Shown: in pieces, positions 31,051 through 40,108 of the stretch
Numbering within the stretch: position 1 is the first letter of the stretch
Layout of the letters: every line of letters begins with the position of its first letter
Assembly (NCBI RefSeq): GCF_002742625.1
Contig: NZ_PEBF01000001.1
Location: forward strand, 1,054,001 to 1,118,000
DNA: 64,000 bases
Direction: 5' to 3'
Origin: Caulobacter sp. FWC2
GTDB lineage: Bacteria; Pseudomonadota; Alphaproteobacteria; Caulobacterales; Caulobacteraceae
Notes under the pieces: model-generated
Told to the model about the DNA's origin: nothing
The model's input: only the letters and a program-made list of their open reading frames with translations
Database searches by the model: none
Position numbers and translations under genes: made by a program

Positions 31051-31449
31051 CTAGTCCTCGCCGGCGATGGCCTTGGCCAGGTCCACCAGATGCTTGCGCA
31101 TGCCGGTGGACGCGATCGCCACGTAGGACCGCGCCAGTTCCGGGCCGCCGGGCAGCGACCAGAACTGGGCCATCTCGTTGGCCAGGTCGGCGGCGGTGGT
31201 GTCCGCCTCTTCCGGATCGTCCAGGCCCTCGAAGAAGAAGCCGATCGGCGTCTTCAGGAACATGGCGGTGGCCTGCAGCTTGCTGGCGCTGATCCGGTTG
31301 GACCCGCCCTCGTACTTCTGCACCTGCTGGAAGGTCAGTCCTAGCGCGTCGGCCAGGGATTGCTGGGAATAGCCCAAATCCTTGCGGCGCATGCGCAGGC
31401 GACGACCGACATGAATGTCGACGGGATCAGGGGTCTTGTCTTCAGCCAT
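31051..31449 (-). CDS. XRE-family transcriptional regulator
   Basis: 132 residues from ATG 31,449. A helix-turn-helix domain spans about residues 12-70 (GRRLRMRRKDLGYSQQSLAD; LGLTFQQVQKYEGGSNRIS), followed by a helical C-terminus (SLPGGPELARSYVAIAS). Small regulators of this type are widespread in Caulobacterales, often several per genome, with cell-cycle or stress roles. The target is not visible from the sequence. Confidence 0.88.
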   Translation of the reverse strand: MAEDKTPDPVDIHVGRRLRMRRKDLGYSQQSLADALGLTFQQVQKYEGGSNRISASKLQATAMFLKTPIGFFFEGLDDPEEADTTAADLANEMAQFWSLPGGPELARSYVAIASTGMRKHLVDLAKAIAGED

Positions 31450-31680
31450 GCTCACAAACTCGGACGCGACGGTGGGGGAGGAAACGACTCATCGAGTGGC
31501 GATACGCGAACGCCATGCTGATCTTGAGCGGAGTCGAGGTCCCAAGAAACGTATAATCTATGCGAAATGTCGTATTCACGCACGGCGGGAAGACCCTCGC
31601 GGCGTACGCCTTTCGGTCACATCGCGCGGTGCGGGTTTCGAGTTCGAGCTGCAACCGCTCCCGCGCCGGGCGTCTGTCGA

Positions 31681-31764
31681 TGGTAGGGACGGTGGGACTC
31701 GAACCCACACGGATTGCTCCAACGGATTTTAAGTCCGGTGCGTCTACCATTTCGCCACGTCCCC
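31681..31764 (-). tRNA. tRNA-Leu (TAA anticodon)
   Basis: A minus-strand cloverleaf of 84 bases including an encoded CCA. The acceptor stem GGGGACG pairs with CGTCCCT (first pair G-U). The anticodon loop CTTAAAA gives TAA, a long variable arm is present, and the T-arm is GTGGGTTCGAGTCCCAC. The long variable arm and TAA fit a Leu tRNA reading UUA. No prophage is attached to this tRNA. Confidence 0.95.
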
Positions 31765-31849
31765 ATGCCCGTGGCGTAGGGGTTTTCGGCCGCGATCACA
31801 AGGCGGTGGCCGATCTGAAGTCCAGGAGCTCCGCGAGCCGTAGATGGGT

Positions 31850-32113
31850 TCAGCGCCGCCCGTGGGTCTCCAGGAGCGACAGAACGGAGCGGTTGAAGGC
31901 CGCCGGCGCCTGCCACGGCGCGAAGTGGCCGCATCCGGCCAGGACCTCCAGTTCCGCCCCGGGAATGGCGCGCGCGATCCAGGCGGCATGGGTTGGAAGG
32001 ATGAACGCGTCGTGCTCAGCCGGGGCGATCCTGACCGTCGCGCGGCCAGCGCCCTTTGTGCCGGCGGTGACCACGGCGCGGACGCCTTCGAATTCACGGT
32101 GATCGGCGGACAT
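31850..32113 (-). pseudogene. Chimeric remnant: SDR N-terminus joined to hydrolase C-terminus
   Basis: 87 residues. The first ~27 look like the start of a short-chain dehydrogenase, with a Rossmann-type VVTAGTKGAGRATV. The rest looks like the end of an alpha/beta hydrolase, including IPGAELEVLAGCGHFAPWQ with the catalytic His. Neither fold is complete. The start overlaps the SnoaL gene stop (TGATG). An internal deletion that fused two neighbouring genes in frame would explain it. It may still be translated but should not be active. Confidence 0.7.
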
Positions 32114-32442
32114 CAGGCGATCTCCAGGCCTGAAATGGCCTCGCCGTCCAGCTTGAAGCGGAAGGCGAAGGGGAGGGGGCTGCCCGGGAAATCGCCGGCG
32201 GTGGTCCCATCGACGATCAGCGCGCCGTCATCTTCCTCGCGCCAGGCTTCGGGGGTGAAGACCGCGCGCGCGGCGATGGTCGCCGACTGGATCCAGGGCC
32301 TGATCTCGGCGTGCCCGCGATGCTCGCGCGCCTCGTCCTTGACGACGGCGTCGGGGGCGAAGGCGGCGAGCATGCCGTCGACGTCAAGGCGGGCGTTGGC
32401 TTCCACATAGGCGGCGATGGGGCGGGGGAGGTTGGTGGACAC
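32113..32442 (-). CDS. SnoaL-like / NTF2-fold protein
   Basis: 109 residues from a GTG at 32,442 (VSTNLPRPIAAYVEAN) with GGAG nine bases upstream; a longer frame to 32,532 would run through the divergent promoter. PIAAYVEANARLDVDGMLAAF and VVKDEAREHRG are typical of SnoaL-like small proteins, which act as isomerases, hydrolases or unknown binders. It is divergent from the HxlR regulator, so it is the likely target, and is coupled to the SDR-hydrolase remnant. Confidence 0.8.
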   Translation of the reverse strand: MSTNLPRPIAAYVEANARLDVDGMLAAFAPDAVVKDEAREHRGHAEIRPWIQSATIAARAVFTPEAWREEDDGALIVDGTTAGDFPGSPLPFAFRFKLDGEAISGLEIA

Positions 32443-32498
32443 CGAGGGTCTCCGGGTCAAGGTTGCTGTCCGACCCAAACTGTGAACACCCTCCCGAA

Positions 32499-32900
32499 AT
32501 GACAAGAACGGACGAAAAAGTAAGGTACGCACCTGAAAGTAAGCGGGTGGCCTATACGGCGGATACCGCGTCGCTGAGCATCCAGAATGTCATCCGGGTG
32601 CTGGAAGGGCGGTGGAAGCTGGTGATCCTGTTTCAGCTGTTCGGCGGCCGGGTGCAGCGGTTCTCGGATCTGGAGCGCGCCATCCCCGGCGTGTCCCAGA
32701 AGATGCTGATCCAGCAACTGCGACAGCTGGAGGCCGATGGGGTGGTGACGCGGATCGTCCACCCGCAGGTGCCGCCGAAGGTCGAGTACCATCTCACCGC
32801 GTGGGGACAGTCGCTGTGCCCCGCTCTGGACGCCCTGCTGGTCTGGGCCGAGACCGCGCCCGCCGAGCAGCGCGCGCGGTTGATCTCCGAGGGTCAGTAG
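32499..32900 (+). CDS. HxlR-family transcriptional regulator
   Basis: 133 residues from ATG 32,499. The winged-helix core is typical of HxlR: VIRVLEGRWKLVILFQL, RFSDLERAIPGVSQKML, QQLRQLEADGVVTR and VEYHLTAWGQSL. Members sense electrophiles, quinones or redox change and repress a divergent gene. Here that is the SnoaL-like gene 57 bases away. The one Cys in the domain region is near the C-terminus (SLCPALDA). Confidence 0.92.
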   Translation: MTRTDEKVRYAPESKRVAYTADTASLSIQNVIRVLEGRWKLVILFQLFGGRVQRFSDLERAIPGVSQKMLIQQLRQLEADGVVTRIVHPQVPPKVEYHLTAWGQSLCPALDALLVWAETAPAEQRARLISEGQ

Positions 32901-32977
32901 AGGGGCGTCGCCCCGGCTCCGCGACACCGAATTTCTGATCGTGCGTTGACTGGTGTGAAAGCCAGGAGACCTGAACC

Positions 32978-33163
32978 ATGCCCGCCAAATCCGCCGCCCA
33001 GCAAAAGGCCGCCGGCGCCGCCCTCTCCGCCAAGCGCGGCGACACGCCCAAGAGCGAGCTCAAGGGCGCGTCCAAGTCGATGCTGTCGATGAGCGAGAAG
33101 CAGCTCGAGGACTTCGCCCACACCCAGCGCAAGGGTAAGCCCGAGCACGCTGACGACCGGTGA
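32978..33163 (+). CDS. DUF3008 family small protein
   Basis: 61 residues: MPAKSAAQQKAAGAALSAK, then SELKGASKSM and SEKQLEDFAHTQRKGKP. This is the DUF3008 pattern, a small basic, probably disordered family in alphaproteobacteria, sometimes linked to stress. Its stop overlaps the GTG of the extensin-like gene (GGTGA), so the two are coupled. An AGGAGACC-type site precedes the ATG. Confidence 0.88.
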   Translation: MPAKSAAQQKAAGAALSAKRGDTPKSELKGASKSMLSMSEKQLEDFAHTQRKGKPEHADDR

Positions 33164-33858
33164 GGTTGCCGCGCCCTCGCCTCGCCGCCCTGACGCTGCT
33201 GCTCGGCTGCGTCGCCTGTCAGCCCCTGGCCGATCTCGGCTTCGATCGCCGACCGGTCTACATCAGCGAGCCGATCGATGGCTCCACGCGCGGGCGGCTG
33301 TTGAACGCGGTGGGCGAGCCACAGGCCTGCAAGGCGTGGTTGGCGACGGCGGGGCTAAGCTTCCGGCCGGTCGCGGACCGGACTGAGGGGAGCTACTGCC
33401 AGGTGACGGGGGCCGGAAACCTGGTCGACGCCACGCCCAGGATCGATGCTTCCCTGTCCCCGGCGCGACCGATGATGGCCTGTGACCTCGCCGCAGCCGT
33501 GGCCATCTGGCGGCGGCAATCGGTAGGGCCGGCCGCCCGGGAACTGTTGGGCTCTGAGGTTCGCCAGATCGACCATCTGGGAGTCTACGCCTGTCGTGGC
33601 GTCGGCGATCCGATCACCGGCCGGCCCAGCGCCCACGCGCGAGCCGAGGCCATCGACATCGCCGGCTTTCGCCTGACCAACGGCCGGCGCATCACGGTCG
33701 ACAAGGACTGGGACGGGCAGGGGGCCGAGGCGGCCTTCCTGCGCCGGGTGCGCGACGACGCCTGCCGGGTGTTCGGCGTCACCCTGTCGCCAGACTACAA
33801 CGCCGCTCACGCCAACCACCTGCATTTGGAAGCGGGGCGCGGAGCGTTGTGCAGCTAG
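33160..33858 (+). CDS. Extensin-like C-terminal domain lipoprotein
   Basis: 232 residues from GTG 33,160. The N-terminus RLAALTLLLGCVACQP is a lipoprotein signal. The rest is an extensin-like domain: IDHLGVYACRGVGD, SAHARAEAIDIAGFRL, ITVDKDWDGQG and a C-terminal NHLHLEAG. These His and Asp residues resemble the metal site of D-Ala-D-Ala peptidase-type folds (LAS-like), so a cell-wall role is likely. It is coupled to the DUF3008 gene. Confidence 0.85.
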   Translation: MRLPRPRLAALTLLLGCVACQPLADLGFDRRPVYISEPIDGSTRGRLLNAVGEPQACKAWLATAGLSFRPVADRTEGSYCQVTGAGNLVDATPRIDASLSPARPMMACDLAAAVAIWRRQSVGPAARELLGSEVRQIDHLGVYACRGVGDPITGRPSAHARAEAIDIAGFRLTNGRRITVDKDWDGQGAEAAFLRRVRDDACRVFGVTLSPDYNAAHANHLHLEAGRGALCS

Positions 33859-33973
33859 GTCGCCATCCACCCACGGCGGGAGACGATCCCCCGCAGCGCT
33901 GCATCCACAGCGCAAAATCCCGGTTGGCGCGACGAGGCCGTGAACTCCGAAGCCTCTTAGGTGTTCAGCCAGG

Positions 33974-34465
33974 ATGAAAGCTCTTTCCCTCGTTCCCTCC
34001 GCCTTGATCGGTGTCGTCGCCAGCGCACGCTCCATGACGCCCATGGCCGCCCTGGCGACCGCCCGGCTGGCGGGGCGCGCCACGCCTGGCCAGCTTGTCC
34101 TGCTGGACCAGCCCCTCTTCAAGTTCGGCGCCCTGGCCATGGGCGTAGGCGAGCTGTTTGGCGACAAGATGAAGTCGGCGCCGGACCGGACGGTGTTCCT
34201 GGGGCTGCTAGCCCGGGTGATGAGCGCCGGTATCGCGGGCGCCGCTCTGGCGCCCCGGGGCCGCGAACGCGCCGGCGCGGCGATCGCGGTCACGACTGCG
34301 GTCCCTCTGGCCTATCTGACCCTGGCCGGTCGCAAGCGTGGCATGGCCCGCATCGGGCAGACGCGCAGCGGCCTGATAGAGGACGCGCTGGTGGTCGCCG
34401 CGGGCGCCGCCGTCGTGGCTCTGACCGTCGGGCGCGAGCGTCGCTGGTTTCCGCGCGCCGCCTGA
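33974..34465 (+). CDS. DUF4126-like membrane protein
   Basis: 163 residues with about four hydrophobic segments (SLVPSALIGVVA; FKFGALAMGVGELFGDKM; AGIAGAALAP; AITVATAV/PLAYLTLAG region; ALVVAAGAAVVALTVG). SARSMTPMAALAT near the start and the GELFGDKMKSAPDRT stretch fit the DUF4126 family of unknown function. It stands alone with a ~115-base gap upstream that must hold its promoter. Confidence 0.7.
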   Translation: MKALSLVPSALIGVVASARSMTPMAALATARLAGRATPGQLVLLDQPLFKFGALAMGVGELFGDKMKSAPDRTVFLGLLARVMSAGIAGAALAPRGRERAGAAIAVTTAVPLAYLTLAGRKRGMARIGQTRSGLIEDALVVAAGAAVVALTVGRERRWFPRAA

Positions 34466-34573
34466 ACCCAGTCGAGGGCCGCCCCACACTCGCGGGGGCG
34501 GCCTTCGGGATGAGCCCTAACGAGGGCGCGCACACCGCGCCGCTGACGTCACGCGCGCCTTTCGGAGAGTCCC

Positions 34574-35008
34574 ATGCCAGCTTCTCGAGGGATCAGAGCC
34601 ACGCTGCTCCATCCCGTCCACGCCATCCTCCTCGCCTTCCCCGTCGCCCTGTTTTCAGCGGGGCTCGCCTCGGATGTCGCCTACCTGAAGAGCGCGGCCG
34701 TCCAGTGGACGAACTTCTCGTCCTGGCTGATCGCTGGCGGATGTTTCTTCGGCGGACTGGTGCTGGCCTGGGCCATCGTCGCGGCCGTCTTCCCAGGACG
34801 CGCGGTGCGCGGGCGGGCGCTGGCCTATCTGGCGGCGGTGGCCGTGATGTTCATCGCCGGCCTCGTCAACGCCTTCCAGCACAGCCACGACGGCTGGAGT
34901 TCGGTGGGATCGCTGGGCCTGACCTTGTCGATCGTCTCGACCGTGGCGGCGCTGGTCGCCGGGCTGATCGGCTATTCTGAACAACGCGTCGAAGGACTCG
35001 CTCGATGA
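34574..35008 (+). CDS. DUF2231-type membrane protein
   Basis: 144 residues with four membrane segments (HAILLAFPVALFSAGLASD; FSSWLIAGGCFFGGLVLAW; ALAYLAAVAVMFIAGLVNAF; LTLSIVSTVAALVAGLIGY). HPVHAILLAFPVALF matches DUF2231, often near cytochrome or redox genes. The stop overlaps the start of the sorbosone-dehydrogenase-like gene (ATGA), so the pair forms a small operon and may cooperate in periplasmic oxidation. Confidence 0.8.
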   Translation: MPASRGIRATLLHPVHAILLAFPVALFSAGLASDVAYLKSAAVQWTNFSSWLIAGGCFFGGLVLAWAIVAAVFPGRAVRGRALAYLAAVAVMFIAGLVNAFQHSHDGWSSVGSLGLTLSIVSTVAALVAGLIGYSEQRVEGLAR

Positions 35009-36306
35009 GCAAACGCTTGCTTCTCCTCGCCGCCGCCGCAGTCACCCTGCAGGCCTGCGGCCGCAGCGATCCGGGCCTCGACCAGACGGGCGCCGGCAAG
35101 CCGCCGCTTCCCGATCAGCAGCAGACCCTGCTGCCGCCGATGAAGATCGCCAAGCCGACCGGCTGGGACAACGCGACGCCGGTCGCGCCGAAGGGCTTCA
35201 TCGTCACGGCCCTGGCCACGGACCTGAAAATCCCGCGCCAGATGCTGGTGCTGCCCAATGGCGACATCCTGGTGGCCGAGGGCTCGGGCGGGGCGCAGGC
35301 GCCGAAGGTCCGCCCCAAGGACATCATCGCCGGCTATATCAAGGCCCAGGGCAAGACCAAGGTGAAGGGCGGCAACCGCGTCACCCTGCTGCGCGACGCC
35401 GACGGCGACGGTCGGGCCGAGGTCAAGGAGACGCTGATCGAGGGCCTCAACGCCCCCTATGGCCTGGCCTTCGTCGACGGTCAGCTCTATGTCGCCAACC
35501 AGGACGCCCTGCTGCGCTTTGCCTTCCAGCCGGGCCAGACCCGGATCACCGAAAAGGGCGTCGAGGTCACCAAGCTGCCCTCGCGGATCAACCACCACTG
35601 GACGAAATCGCTGGCCGCCAGCGCCGACGGGACCAAGCTCTATGTCGGCATCGGCTCCAACAGCAATATCGGCGAACGCGGCCTGGACGTCGAGGAAGAG
35701 CGGGCGGTGGTCTGGGAGATCGACCGCCTGACCGGCGCCCACCGCACCCTGGCGCGCGGCATCCGCAACCCGACCGCCCTTGCCATTGAGCCACAGACCG
35801 GCGCCCTGTGGGCCGTGGTCAACGAGCGCGACGAACTGGGCCCGCAGCTGGTGCCAGACTACCTGACCTCGGTGCGCGACGGGGCCTTCTACGGCTGGCC
35901 CTACAGCTACTGGGGCCAGAACGTCGATCCGCGCGTCCATCCTCAGAAACCGGACATGGTGGCCAAGGCCATCGCGCCCGACTACGCCCTGGGCTCGCAC
36001 GTGGCGGCGCTGGGCGTCAGCTTCGCGCGCGACGGCGGCTTCGGCGGGAACTTCCGTGAGGGCGCTTTTGTCGGCGAGCACGGCAGCTGGAACCGCCAGG
36101 ATCTGTCCGGCTACAAGGTCGTCTGGGTCCCGTTCGCGGGCGGGCGTCCGAACGGCAAGCCCGTCGACTTCGTCACCGGCTTCCTGGACGGCAAGGGTCA
36201 TGCGCGCGGCCGTCCGGTGGGCGTGGCCTTCGATCCGGCCAAGCGCATCCTTCTGATCGCCGACGATCTCTCCAACACCGTCTGGCGCGTGGCGCCGGCG
36301 CGGTAG
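35005..36306 (+). CDS. PQQ-dependent sugar (sorbosone) dehydrogenase-like lipoprotein
   Basis: 433 residues. MSKRLLLLAAAAVTLQACG is a lipoprotein signal (lipobox LQAC). The rest is a beta-propeller of the soluble glucose/sorbosone dehydrogenase type: LPNGDILVAEGSG, RVTLLRDADGDG, INHHWTKSLAA, GSNSNIGERGLDVEEERA and NPTALAIEP. Members oxidise sugars or aldehydes in the periplasm using PQQ. Whether PQQ is bound cannot be seen. It is coupled to the DUF2231 gene and is convergent with the oxidase cluster. Confidence 0.88.
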   Translation: MSKRLLLLAAAAVTLQACGRSDPGLDQTGAGKPPLPDQQQTLLPPMKIAKPTGWDNATPVAPKGFIVTALATDLKIPRQMLVLPNGDILVAEGSGGAQAPKVRPKDIIAGYIKAQGKTKVKGGNRVTLLRDADGDGRAEVKETLIEGLNAPYGLAFVDGQLYVANQDALLRFAFQPGQTRITEKGVEVTKLPSRINHHWTKSLAASADGTKLYVGIGSNSNIGERGLDVEEERAVVWEIDRLTGAHRTLARGIRNPTALAIEPQTGALWAVVNERDELGPQLVPDYLTSVRDGAFYGWPYSYWGQNVDPRVHPQKPDMVAKAIAPDYALGSHVAALGVSFARDGGFGGNFREGAFVGEHGSWNRQDLSGYKVVWVPFAGGRPNGKPVDFVTGFLDGKGHARGRPVGVAFDPAKRILLIADDLSNTVWRVAPAR

Positions 36307-36606
36307 CTAGCTCAGCCAGGCCGGCGCCGATTGCCAGAGGATCGCGACGCCGGCCAGGGCCGCCCCCAGGGCGGAGACATGATGACGGAAGGCCGCGCCG
36401 GGCTCCTCGGCGCGGCCTTTTCGCCATCCGGCCACCGCCAGGAACGCCACTGCCGCGAGGCAGGCCAGGGTGGTGACGCTGTGGGCGATGGCCAGGGTCG
36501 CGGGCGGGGCGGCGCCGATGGCGCCCAGGCTGGGCAGGGCGTAGACGATTGCGAAGTGCAGCAGCCAGATGGCCAGCCCCGCCAGCAGGCCGCGCCAGGC
36601 CCTCAT
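36307..36606 (-). CDS. Small membrane protein of the oxidase cluster (99 aa)
   Basis: 99 residues with about three hydrophobic helices (LLAGLAIWLLHFAIVYALP; IAHSVTTLACLAAVAFLAVAG split; SALGAALAGVAILWQ). The ATG overlaps the fused oxidase stop (ATGA), so it is translated with it. Proteins like this in caa3 clusters may be small subunits or assembly factors; the role is inference. I do not recognise a family. Confidence 0.75.
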   Translation of the reverse strand: MRAWRGLLAGLAIWLLHFAIVYALPSLGAIGAAPPATLAIAHSVTTLACLAAVAFLAVAGWRKGRAEEPGAAFRHHVSALGAALAGVAILWQSAPAWLS

Positions 36607-39149
36607 GCTGGGATCGCCGCGAACAGGCGCGGGACGGCCAGGGTGATCAGGCCCTGGACAGCCACATAGGCCTGGAACAGCCCCACCAGCTGCACGGTCG
36701 CTGGACGGTCGGGGCCGACATAGCCGAACAGCCAGCGCAGCACGACATAGCCGGCCATGATCGCGCCGATCACGACGAAGAAGCCCTGCCAGGCCTGCAT
36801 GGCGTGGACGATCGCGCCCTGCGCGCTGAGATCCGGCGCCAGGCCCGAGGCGCGCCAGGTGGTCAGGTCCAGGCCCCAGGCCGCCGCGCCCAGCGCGCCG
36901 GCCGCGACGGCCAGCAGAACGGTGAGACGCGGGCTGCGGGCCAGGACCCGGCTGGCCAGCCAGGCCGAAGCGATGGCCGCCAGGTTCATGATCGCCACGG
37001 CCAGGGTCTCGAGCCCTATCGGCGCGGCCCATGGCGTGGAGGCGCGGCTCCACAGGAAGACGTAGGAGAAGACGCTCATGGTCAGCACCATGCCGGCCAC
37101 CACCAGGGTGATGACCATCGCCCACCAGCCGGTGCTGGACGGTCCGCTGGCGTAGGTCCGCAGCATCAGGCCGGCGCCGACGTCGACTTCGCGCAGGGGC
37201 TGGGGGTGATCCAGAAACCAGCACCAGCGGATCACGCAATAGGTGGCCAGGAGCCCGCTGATCACCGAGGCCGCATAGGCCTGCACGGTCAGCAGCAGGA
37301 AGAAGCCCGCCGTGAACACCGCCGCCCAGACATGCCAGCCAGAAGGCTTGGGCATGGGCAGCAGGTGCTGCGGCTCTGCCTCGATCGGACTGGTGACCAG
37401 GGTCTCGCGCCCGCCGGTCGGCGCGCCGGGCAGGAAGTAGCGGCCCGCCTCGACGTCGCGCGCCAGGTTCTTCTGGTCCCACAGCGGATACAGCGACGTT
37501 ACGACCGGAATGCTGCGGACCGAGTAGAGCTCGGACGGCAGCCACTCCAGGCCCGGCCCATCGTGTATGTTCCCCGCGCTCGCCCCGAACGGACGGAAGT
37601 TGCGGGCCATGTCGAAGATCCAGACCAGCACCCCGGCGGCGAACACGAAGGCGCCGACGCTGGAGATCAGGTTCGGCCATTCCAGGTCGCGGCCGGGCGC
37701 ATAGGTCCACACCCGGCGCGGCATGCCCATCAGGCCCGACAGGTGCATCGGCAGGAAGGCGAGATGCATGCCGCCAAACATCAGCCAGAAGGTCCAGCGT
37801 CCCAGTCGCTCGCTCAGCGGCCGGCTGGAGACCATCGGCGTCCAGTAATAGATCGCCGCGAACAGCGGGAAGACCATGCCGCCGATCAGCACATAGTGCA
37901 GGTGGGCGACGATGAAGTAGGTGTCGTGGGCCTGCCAGTCGAACGGCACCATGGCGGCCATCACCCCGGTCAGTCCGCCCATGACGAAGATCAGCAGCGA
38001 GCCCAGCACGAACAGGCCCGGGGTGTTGAACCGCATCTTGCCGCTGGCGACCGTGGCGATCCAGGCGAAGACCTGAACGCCCGCCGGCAGGCTGACCGCC
38101 ATCGAGGCGGCCGCGAACACCCCGACCGAGGCGCCGGGCAGGCCCGTGGTGAACATGTGGTGGGCCCAGACGCCGAAGCTGATGAAGCCGGTGGCCAGGA
38201 AGGCCAGCACCACCATCCAGTGGCCGACCAGCCGCGTGCGCGCCACCGCCGGGACGATGGTCGACATCGCGCCCGCCGCCGGCAGGAAGATGATGTAGAC
38301 CTCCGGGTGGCCGAAGAACCAGAAGAGGTGCTGCCAAAGCATCGGATCGCCACCGCGCGTGGCGTCGAAGAAGGGCCAGTTCAGGGCCCGCTCCAGCTCC
38401 AGCAGCGTCGTGGCCAGGATCACCGACGGGAAGGCGATGATGATCATGCCGGCGAAGACCAGCATGGCCCAGGCGAAGACCGGCAGCTTGTCCAGGCTCA
38501 TGCCCGGGGCGCGGGTCTTCAGGACCCCGACGATGATCTCGACGGCCCCCGCGATGGCCGAGATCTCGATGAAGCCGATGCCCAGCAGCCAGAAGTCGGC
38601 GTTGATCCCCGGCGAATAGGTCGTCGAGGTCAGGGGCGGATACATGAACCAGCCGCCATCGGGCGCCAGGCCGAAGAACAGCGAGCAGAAGAAGGCCAGC
38701 CCGCCGATCAGATAGGCCCAGAAGGCGTAGGCCGACAGGCGCGGGAAGGGTAGGTCGCGCGCGCCCAGCATCTGCGGCAGCAGCAGAACGCCCAGCGCCT
38801 CGACCGCCGGCACGGCGAACAGGAACATCATCACCGTGCCGTGCATGGTGAAGACCTGGTTGTAGGTCTCCTGCGGCAGCACCCCGTTCAACGGCAGGGC
38901 CAGCTGGACGCGCATGACCAGGGCCAGGACCCCGGCCAGCACGAAGAACAGCATGGCCGCGCCGACATAGTAGACGGCGACGAAGTTGTTGTTGATCGCG
39001 GTGATCCACTGCCAGCCCTTGGGCGCGCACCAGATCTCTTCCAGCGCCTCGGCCTCGCCCTTGGGCCGCCGGCCCTTGGTGGGAAAACGGTCGTAGAGGG
39101 AACGGTCTAAGCCGGTCTCGGAGCCTTCGCTCTTCGGAGGAGGGCTCAC
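36603..39149 (-). CDS. ctaD: Cytochrome c oxidase, fused subunits I and III (caa3-type)
   Basis: 848 residues from a GTG at 39,149 that overlaps the subunit II stop (GTGA); longer frames run through the subunit II gene. Residues ~1-560 are subunit I: heme His and Cu-B His are in FTMHGTVMMFLF, FFGHPEVYIIFLP (His-Tyr crosslink), VWAHHMFTTGLP and HDTYFIVAHLHYVL. The C-terminal ~280 residues, with seven helices, resemble subunit III. The enzyme reduces O2 to water and pumps protons in the inner membrane. Such I-III fusions are known in caa3 oxidases. Confidence 0.95.
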   Translation of the reverse strand: MSPPPKSEGSETGLDRSLYDRFPTKGRRPKGEAEALEEIWCAPKGWQWITAINNNFVAVYYVGAAMLFFVLAGVLALVMRVQLALPLNGVLPQETYNQVFTMHGTVMMFLFAVPAVEALGVLLLPQMLGARDLPFPRLSAYAFWAYLIGGLAFFCSLFFGLAPDGGWFMYPPLTSTTYSPGINADFWLLGIGFIEISAIAGAVEIIVGVLKTRAPGMSLDKLPVFAWAMLVFAGMIIIAFPSVILATTLLELERALNWPFFDATRGGDPMLWQHLFWFFGHPEVYIIFLPAAGAMSTIVPAVARTRLVGHWMVVLAFLATGFISFGVWAHHMFTTGLPGASVGVFAAASMAVSLPAGVQVFAWIATVASGKMRFNTPGLFVLGSLLIFVMGGLTGVMAAMVPFDWQAHDTYFIVAHLHYVLIGGMVFPLFAAIYYWTPMVSSRPLSERLGRWTFWLMFGGMHLAFLPMHLSGLMGMPRRVWTYAPGRDLEWPNLISSVGAFVFAAGVLVWIFDMARNFRPFGASAGNIHDGPGLEWLPSELYSVRSIPVVTSLYPLWDQKNLARDVEAGRYFLPGAPTGGRETLVTSPIEAEPQHLLPMPKPSGWHVWAAVFTAGFFLLLTVQAYAASVISGLLATYCVIRWCWFLDHPQPLREVDVGAGLMLRTYASGPSSTGWWAMVITLVVAGMVLTMSVFSYVFLWSRASTPWAAPIGLETLAVAIMNLAAIASAWLASRVLARSPRLTVLLAVAAGALGAAAWGLDLTTWRASGLAPDLSAQGAIVHAMQAWQGFFVVIGAIMAGYVVLRWLFGYVGPDRPATVQLVGLFQAYVAVQGLITLAVPRLFAAIPA

Positions 39150-40108
39150 TTCAGGCTCTCCAGATAGGCCGAGACGGCCCGCAGGTCCTGGCCGCTCAGC
39201 ACCGGATAGGCCGGCATGCGGTTGCCGGGCTTGATCGCCTGGCTGTCGGCGATCCAGCCGCCCATCGTTCCGGCGTTGTTGGGCAGCACGCCCGCGCCCA
39301 GGGTGCGGCGCGATCCGACATGGGTGAGGTCCGGTCCGGCCACGCCGGTGGCCGAGGTCCCTCGGATCGTATGGCAGGCGCCGCAGCCGCTCCGTTCGAA
39401 CACCGCCGCCCCGGCCGCCTGCTGGGGAAGAGCAGCGGCTGGACGCGCCGCGCGCTCGCGCCAGCGGACATAGTCCTCGGGCGCGTGGGCGATGACGACG
39501 AAGGCCATCAGGGCGTGGGCGCCGCCGCAATATTCGGCGCATTGGCCGCTATAGGTTCCAGGGCGGTCGGCCTGGATCCGCAGGACGTTGCGCCGGCCGG
39601 GGATCATATCCAGCTTGCCGGCCAGGCGCGGCACCCAGAAGCTGTGGATGACGTCCGTGGACTCCAGTTCCAGCGCGATGGTCCGCCCGACCGGGACGTG
39701 GATCTCATTGGCGTCCTGGAAGAGCTCGCGGCCGGCGGCGTCCAAATAGGCCACTCGCCACCACCACATCTCGCCGGTCACCCGCACGCGCAGATCGCCC
39801 GGCTGCGGCGCTTCGGACAGGCGCGACGTCAGGGACAGACCCCAGACCAGCAGCGCGCTCAGCACCACGACCGGAAAACCCAGCCCCGCGATCCAGATCA
39901 GCCGCTCGCCCCCCAGGCGCTGTCGCCAGGCGCGCGGCGCGAAGAGCGCGATGGCCAGGGCGACCAAGACCACGGCCATGACCAGGACAGCCATGGCCAG
40001 AAGGCCCCAGGTCAGGGTGTTGAGCGGCGCGGCGAACGGCCCGGCCGGATCCAGCACCGGCGGCGGCCAGCCCTTGAAGCTCTCGTCGGCGGCGGTCCTA
40101 GTCGTCAT
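39146..40108 (-). CDS. ctaC: Cytochrome c oxidase subunit II with fused cytochrome c
   Basis: 320 residues. Two N-terminal membrane helices (~30-55 and 72-95) are followed by the Cu-A domain (DVIHSFWVP, then CAEYCGGAHALM with both Cys and His). The C-terminal cytochrome c domain has CGACH heme binding and an axial Met near NRMPAYP. This fusion defines caa3-type oxidases: electrons enter through the attached heme c, then Cu-A, then subunit I. The stop overlaps the fused I-III gene. Confidence 0.96.
   Translation of the reverse strand: MTTRTAADESFKGWPPPVLDPAGPFAAPLNTLTWGLLAMAVLVMAVVLVALAIALFAPRAWRQRLGGERLIWIAGLGFPVVVLSALLVWGLSLTSRLSEAPQPGDLRVRVTGEMWWWRVAYLDAAGRELFQDANEIHVPVGRTIALELESTDVIHSFWVPRLAGKLDMIPGRRNVLRIQADRPGTYSGQCAEYCGGAHALMAFVVIAHAPEDYVRWRERAARPAAALPQQAAGAAVFERSGCGACHTIRGTSATGVAGPDLTHVGSRRTLGAGVLPNNAGTMGGWIADSQAIKPGNRMPAYPVLSGQDLRAVSAYLESLK

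Noticed and set aside
36549..38753. 734-codon plus-strand frame over the oxidase
   Set aside because: Composition is Gln/His/Gly/Arg-rich with no domain; it is antisense to a well-supported gene.
36307..39030. 907-codon minus frame through the oxidase gene
   Set aside because: Only its last 99 codons are a real gene; the rest is an Arg/Ala/Gly-rich shadow of the fused subunit I-III gene.
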